Shown here: positions 58,870 to 64,000 of the stretch, one piece after another | Layout: each line of letters opens with the position of its first letter | Numbering within the stretch: position 1 is the stretch's first letter | Source of the DNA: Sclerodactyla briareus | Lineage: Eukaryota; Echinodermata; Holothuroidea; Dendrochirotida; Sclerodactylidae | Direction of reading: 5' to 3' | Assembly: GCA_026419785.1 (NCBI GenBank) | Contig: JAODTK010005198.1 | Coordinates: 1-64,000, forward strand | Length of the DNA: 64,000 nucleotides | Notes under the pieces: model-generated | The model's database searches: none | The model's input: only the letters and a program-made list of their open reading frames with translations | Told to the model about the DNA's origin: nothing | Position numbers and translations under genes: made by a program

Positions 58870-59510
58870 AATTGTATATTTTAATCTAGTAGGCGCTGAT
58901 GTAATCCTTCAATTTTTTCTTAAAGCCGGCAAGCAAGAGAAGGAGAAGCCTCAGAGATGTGGTAGGGAATCCACATTTTAATAGTCGCAGGTTACGTAAG
59001 CTAAATGCTCCAAAATTACTGCGGAAAGTTGAGTTGATATCCTGTTTAATAAGCCTGGGTCTAATGAATGAATATGGGTATTGCTAAGAACAAAATCGTT
59101 AAATACATAAGGTAGTAGTGTATTCCAAGCTTTGTGACTGAAACAAGCGACTTAAATTTATAATAATAATGAGTAAACTTCAATAAGTTACTTTCCAAAT
59201 AGCTGGCTGGTATGCTCACGTGGTTCTGTATTGGCAATATGACGCACTGCGCGTTTCTGAAGTACGCTTAACTGTAAAAGATAGACACACTTCCAGGCTC
59301 CATAGTAGAACATAGGATAACGACGTAATATTAGAGTCTGGTACCGTGTACTTACGAGATGATCAAATAACGGGACAAACCAATCCCGGGCACTGGCATA
59401 GAAGTCTCTAGTCAGTGATATGGGCTGACCAACTACACTGGAAATGTACCTTTGAATCGTGTCTGAAAGTTCATCGACCCAGGTTTACACTATAGCTCTA
59501 AGTCACATGT
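58870..59510 (-). mobile_element. LINE 3' fragment (CR1-like tail region)
   Basis: Minus strand: 'YPMFYYGAWKCVYLLQLSVL' 'QKRAVRHIANTEPREHTSQL' 'FGK' is the conserved LINE C-terminal 'lQkravR.I' block, preceded by 'IQRYISSVVG' and followed in other frames by 'RNLRLLKCGFPTTSLRLLL' near 58930-58990. Several frame changes; a dead 5'-truncated copy, different from the one at 55490. Confidence 0.75.
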
Positions 59511-59514
59511 ACTA

Positions 59515-62500
59515 TATTCCTCATATATGTGTCTCAGGTAATATAATTCACAGAAATATCAACTTAAACTGTCATGAACCACATGGGTGGCCAACCTGAA
59601 ATAATTTGTCTCCCTCCTACTCCGTCTTCTACTCCTTGTCTTGAATTGGATCAGCCATTTATTTTTGTCCACAACAGGAGTCATATTTGGCGAGGTGGAC
59701 ACGACAGGCAATGCTTATTTCAAAATCACCAGAAATATGATGTTGAGCATCAGGAACATATTACTCAATATGCTTGGAAATGCGTTACAACATAGCAACT
59801 ATGTTGCAGTTTATCCTCATTCTAGAAGGAGATGTATAGCACTAACTATGGTGATTGAAATGTAGACAGATCTGAATAATACTTTCACCATGACCCTGGC
59901 TCGAAAGATGCTATGAAGTCTCTTGAGATGAAAGATCCCAACCGTTTCAAGAACTCTGGGGAGAATATTTATAGCATTTTTGTGTGTTGGCCTCCCCCAC
60001 CACCCCGACCCCCCCCCACAAAAAAAAAACCTGCTCCCGATAGCTTGCCCAAGCTTCTCCTTCCAATTACCGTGTACCAAGCGAGCGCTATGGTAATGAA
60101 GCCCATTTTCATACTCGAGATATTAGTTCACACCTTACATATAGCATACCGTGGTGCGACAACATTCAACTCACAGATTTTTTTCACACTTCAACATTCC
60201 AACTTTCAATTACCAGAGGAAGGCCCAGTATCCCTCTCAATGACCCTACAACCAAAATGTCACTCAGGATTATAGACTAATTAAAATCAGGCCTTCCTAC
60301 ACATATCATCCCCTTATTAGTGACAATGCAAAATATTGTTTTTTTACTTCGGACTAAGGTTTTTATATATTTTATTCGGGCTCCATGAAGTCATTCCGTT
60401 GGCAATTCACGGATTACTTTGCGCATCCTCCCTTGTGCCGAAGAATTACTACTGCGAGGTGTGAATAAATTTTTCATACACATTTCCCTTGTGCGAGAAG
60501 ACACTCAATAGTTCAGTGATCAAATTAGTATCTAAACAGCAGCGCCCTCTACTTGGTTGTTCAGGAGGTGACCAGTTTGACAGTCCGTTTACGACATCAT
60601 TTGAAACCCTCTCACAATACCCCCTACAAGGGGCACAAGGTGGTAATTGAAAATTACAGGCAGGGAGTATCTGCAGTCTATAGGCAGAGATTCAGCAGTT
60701 CCAATATTTTTATTAAAACGACTTGCAGATGGTTGCAGATGGTGCAAAGCAGAATCAAGTTTTAAGTTTATCTTCAATCTAATCAGATATACAGAGTATT
60801 TATATAATACAAGAACAGTTTAACAACATACAACAACAATAAATTAAAGCATAGACAGGAGTGGAAAGGACTAGAAGTAGTACACAACTGTTCGTCCAAA
60901 AGTCTCCAAACGCTGCGTGAAAAGTGATGTATGGATGCAGGAATCATTCTAGTCGGCCCCCATGGTCAACTCAACCAAAAACCAAACTTTTGATATAACG
61001 AAGAGCATAGGGAGAGAAGGTCAAAGGCAATCCCATGAAGCTTTTTAGGCCTGAAGAGATACAAATAGTCATATATTGGTCAGTATAACTATTGAGCTAA
61101 GCCTTTATGCTCATGTGTTATGGTTTTTTCTCGTCACTACAAGGATTCTTAAGTCACATTGAGATTTGGGCAGAAATAATTGTTGTCTGCTCCCCGGCCC
61201 TCCGCTTCCCCATATCATGATCGTCCAGCTTAGTGCAACCCCACTATCAGTGCGCTCTAATAGCATCATCACATATGAAATGCTATGCACAAACGTACAA
61301 ACAGATGAACAGACGGAGAGCATGTTGATGCTCTGGCTGGCCCCTTCACTTCTAGCTCGAGAAAGATTTGAGTGACCCAAATTTCGAGCTTACAATGTTT
61401 GAACACTTCACATCCTCACCCTAATACATACACTGACCAACCCTCCCGCCCCCCTCACCCAATTGACTGGTACCAATTAATAGATCAGGGAAAACATGGC
61501 CTCTGACATTACGACAACATATCAAAACAGCAAGCACCCCTGTTTGGGTGATAAACACATGGCTGAAGTTACAGCCAGTGCTTGCGTGCACTTGCAGACC
61601 GTCCTTGGCTCAGAAGAGTGGGAACGCATTAAACCCCAGATCCGTGGGTCCTTTGATTGGGACAGAGGTTTTGCTACAACTCTTGGTGTGAATTTACAAC
61701 TTTTTATGGCCCTCCAGGCGGTGTAACAAAAGACCCCCTGTTGACTTTTCGATCTTTCAGCAGTGTAAACATTCATCAGGAATGCTGAGAACGGATGTTA
61801 AAGGAGTACAAAATGCACAAAGGTCAGACAGTAATATACCAAAGTAATTGTGGGTCGCCTGCTGCCCAATGAACGAAAACTTTGCAAGTCGGCTTTTCAC
61901 GAGCTAAATATAGCTTCTTTTTTTCCAGAAATTATTAGACCAGGGGCCTATCAACCAATGGCCATGGTCTATTCTTGGTCCTTGCAGATTTTAGTGTCAC
62001 CCCCCCAGGGGATTGGTGAACCCCTATAGAGCAGTTGGCCTAGTCTAAGTAGGGCAGTAACCAGTAACCCAGTTTCCCCTGTCTCCACCGGTTTTCTTTC
62101 TTGTTAAAAGTCATGGAAGTGCCGTACCCCAGTAATCTAGGAGGTGCTCTTGGTCAAATAAATTCCTCTACGATTGCGCCATTTGGATGACACCCTCCGC
62201 ATAGAAGAGTCCTGGGTTGGCCTGGGGGGGTTGGTCACCATACTTAGTTCCACATTTAGTTACACATTAACACATGGGGCTCTAAGAAAATGAGGCTAAC
62301 CAACCCCGTACGCATGGACTCGTCATTCAATGAATGACTCGAGCAATCGCAAAAATTTGCATGAATTCTGTTCTACAAGCCATCAATACTACATGATGAG
62401 CGGGAAGCCATCAAACAGTTGACCATTTGGCTGCCCCGCCTTGCGGAGGAGCATCGCGATGGGTCCTACTACCCTTTCCCCCGCTTCCCTCCCTCCTGCA

Positions 62501-64000
62501 CCACCTCCCAACACCATAATCAGTGGGCTGCATGCCATTCATGATGCATGAACCATGTTTTCGTAAGTGGAATTCTGCAGACTTAATGTCTCATGCAACA
62601 TGTCGTTGTTGAAAATCATTTAGGACTATACTGTTCCCTAACACAATGAAGGAAAATCCCAACCATGAATTGAATCCCAAAACATTGGAATATTTACGCT
62701 AGCCAGTATATTTTTATTTCCTCGTCTGAACTTACACATGAGGACAACACGTGTGACGAAAATGTGCAAAGCTCAGTATTTTCCATGCAGATCAAGTAAA
62801 TTTCTACTTTTAAATCCACTTCCCACAGATGTTCGATTTGTTGGAAGGTTGAAGATTGATCCCCGCTCCCAGGTTTATTTAGTACACCAAAGGTACACAT
62901 TTGCGGGTGAAACTCGCCATTTATCAACTAAATCTCATTTCCAGGGAAACAGGAGCGGCAGGACCCATCTGTATCATTGCTGGATGTGAGCTGATCATCT
63001 GAGTGAGCCATTGCACGGATCCACAATACAGGTCCCTGTCCAAGAGAAGCACTGCTGGAGGGCGTATAGGACGGAAATAGAGACTGTAGTTAGGGTGTAG
63101 TCTGCCAAAAAATGGTTTCTTCATGAATTTCACTGATCACCTCCCCCCCCCCCCCACCCCCCCCCCTTTCACTGAACCAAAATAGTCAGAAGACAATTTT
63201 GTTCCAGCCATGAAGTATCCTTCAGCTGGCAATAATCCGTGCAAGCACAGTCCCCGTTTCCCTATGGATAGACAGAAACTGGCATGCCTTGGCTTACAGC
63301 ACCAAGGAATACTGAAATTAGGTCAGGCACACGCCCGCATCTCAATAGCACAAGCCAGAATTATACGCCATACAACAGGAGCATTAGTCCCGAAAAATTA
63401 CATGTCCCGGGGAGAGATGCCAGATTAAAATCTTCTGCTACTTCAGTGGGATAACAAAATATTGGTCAAGTTGGAAGAACGAAGGGAGGAAATATCCTAC
63501 TTGAAGGATGTGCCATCAAAGTTGGGCTGGTTACTGGAAGAATACAGGAAACACACAATGACGTTCAGATGGAAAGTTGAACACCTATCGGCAGGATATA
63601 GTCTGTGCTATTGATGGAACCAGGAGCCATTAGAATGACCTACATATCAAGGTATATGGAAAACAGCAAAACAACGTGTTTGGGAAATGAAGATGTTACC
63701 ATAAAATAGCCTAGCACATAGACCCTACAAGCCTTCACAGTGTACTTGTGAACCCCCATTGCCAGTGTTCATCAGCGGATCTAAATAATAATAAGTAATA
63801 AATATTTCCTGGTGCCAAAAGACAGTGCCTTTTTCTGCAGTGTGAAAGGAAATGCGTGCCATAGCACCTCTACGGATATGACTTGCTAATGAAGTGTCAC
63901 ACGCAATACGATCATCTATGTGGCTTGTTACTGATGACAACATGGAAGTGTTTAGGTAATCAAAAGCTGCAACAAAAAAAAAAAATTGCCGCTCGCTTCG
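59515..64000. other. Right-end stretch without firm genes
   Basis: AT-rich DNA with poly-C near 63143-63168. Weak coding hints only: after 'tttatttttgtccacaacag' (about 59680, +) the sequence VIFGEVDTTGNAYFKITRNM is open for about 50 codons without a donor; frames of 70-84 codons at 61496-61726 and 63210-63428 (+) have no motif I recognise. Confidence 0.35.

Overview
This looks like nuclear DNA from a marine invertebrate. There are no bacterial-style long genes. Coding signal is limited to short exons with GT/AG borders, separated by AT-rich introns full of hAT-type DNA transposons, tRNA-derived SINEs, decayed LINEs, minisatellites and homopolymers. The repeat style (arrays carrying 'tgacctcagatgacctctgacct'-like units, SINEs with an 'agcgctttgag' tail) suggests an invertebrate deuterostome, possibly an echinoderm. 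That is inference, not proof.

Layout. 1-0.9 kb: a dispersed repeat (R1). 0.9-3.8 kb: a decayed LINE split by a 763-bp hAT element with a 9-bp target duplication. 4.5-4.9 kb: a second dispersed repeat (R2; other copy at 55.0-55.5 kb). 8.1-10.8 kb: a plus-strand DHHC palmitoyltransferase gene, closest by eye to ZDHHC23. Its small exon coding for the CIG..NH motif, with its splice acceptor, lies in an array of about five ~92-bp units. 16.9-19.5 kb: a SINE split between its A and B boxes by a 2.2-kb hAT element. 21.9-23.7 kb: another hAT element, which contains an R1 copy. 29.7-30.24 kb: two clean, in-phase exons of a minus-strand gene starting at an ATG. 31.2-35.6 kb: several different tandem arrays. 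37.5-54.7 kb: exons of a long minus-strand gene whose splice phases chain together and which includes a single membrane-spanning exon; I could not assign its family. It is interspersed with SINEs, a hAT MITE, a 43-bp array and satellites. 55-59.5 kb: two minus-strand LINE 3' fragments. 59.5-64 kb: nothing firm.

Most host exons show the correct reading frame on both sides of one extra base, usually in a short homopolymer run. Intact splice sites and frame resumption suggest that many apparent breaks are assembly indel errors rather than pseudogene decay.

No CRISPR array, rRNA gene, convincing intact tRNA gene, virus-like element or toxin system was found. The most novel items are the duplicated-exon arrays inside two genes, the SINE/hAT nesting, and the unassigned minus-strand membrane protein.
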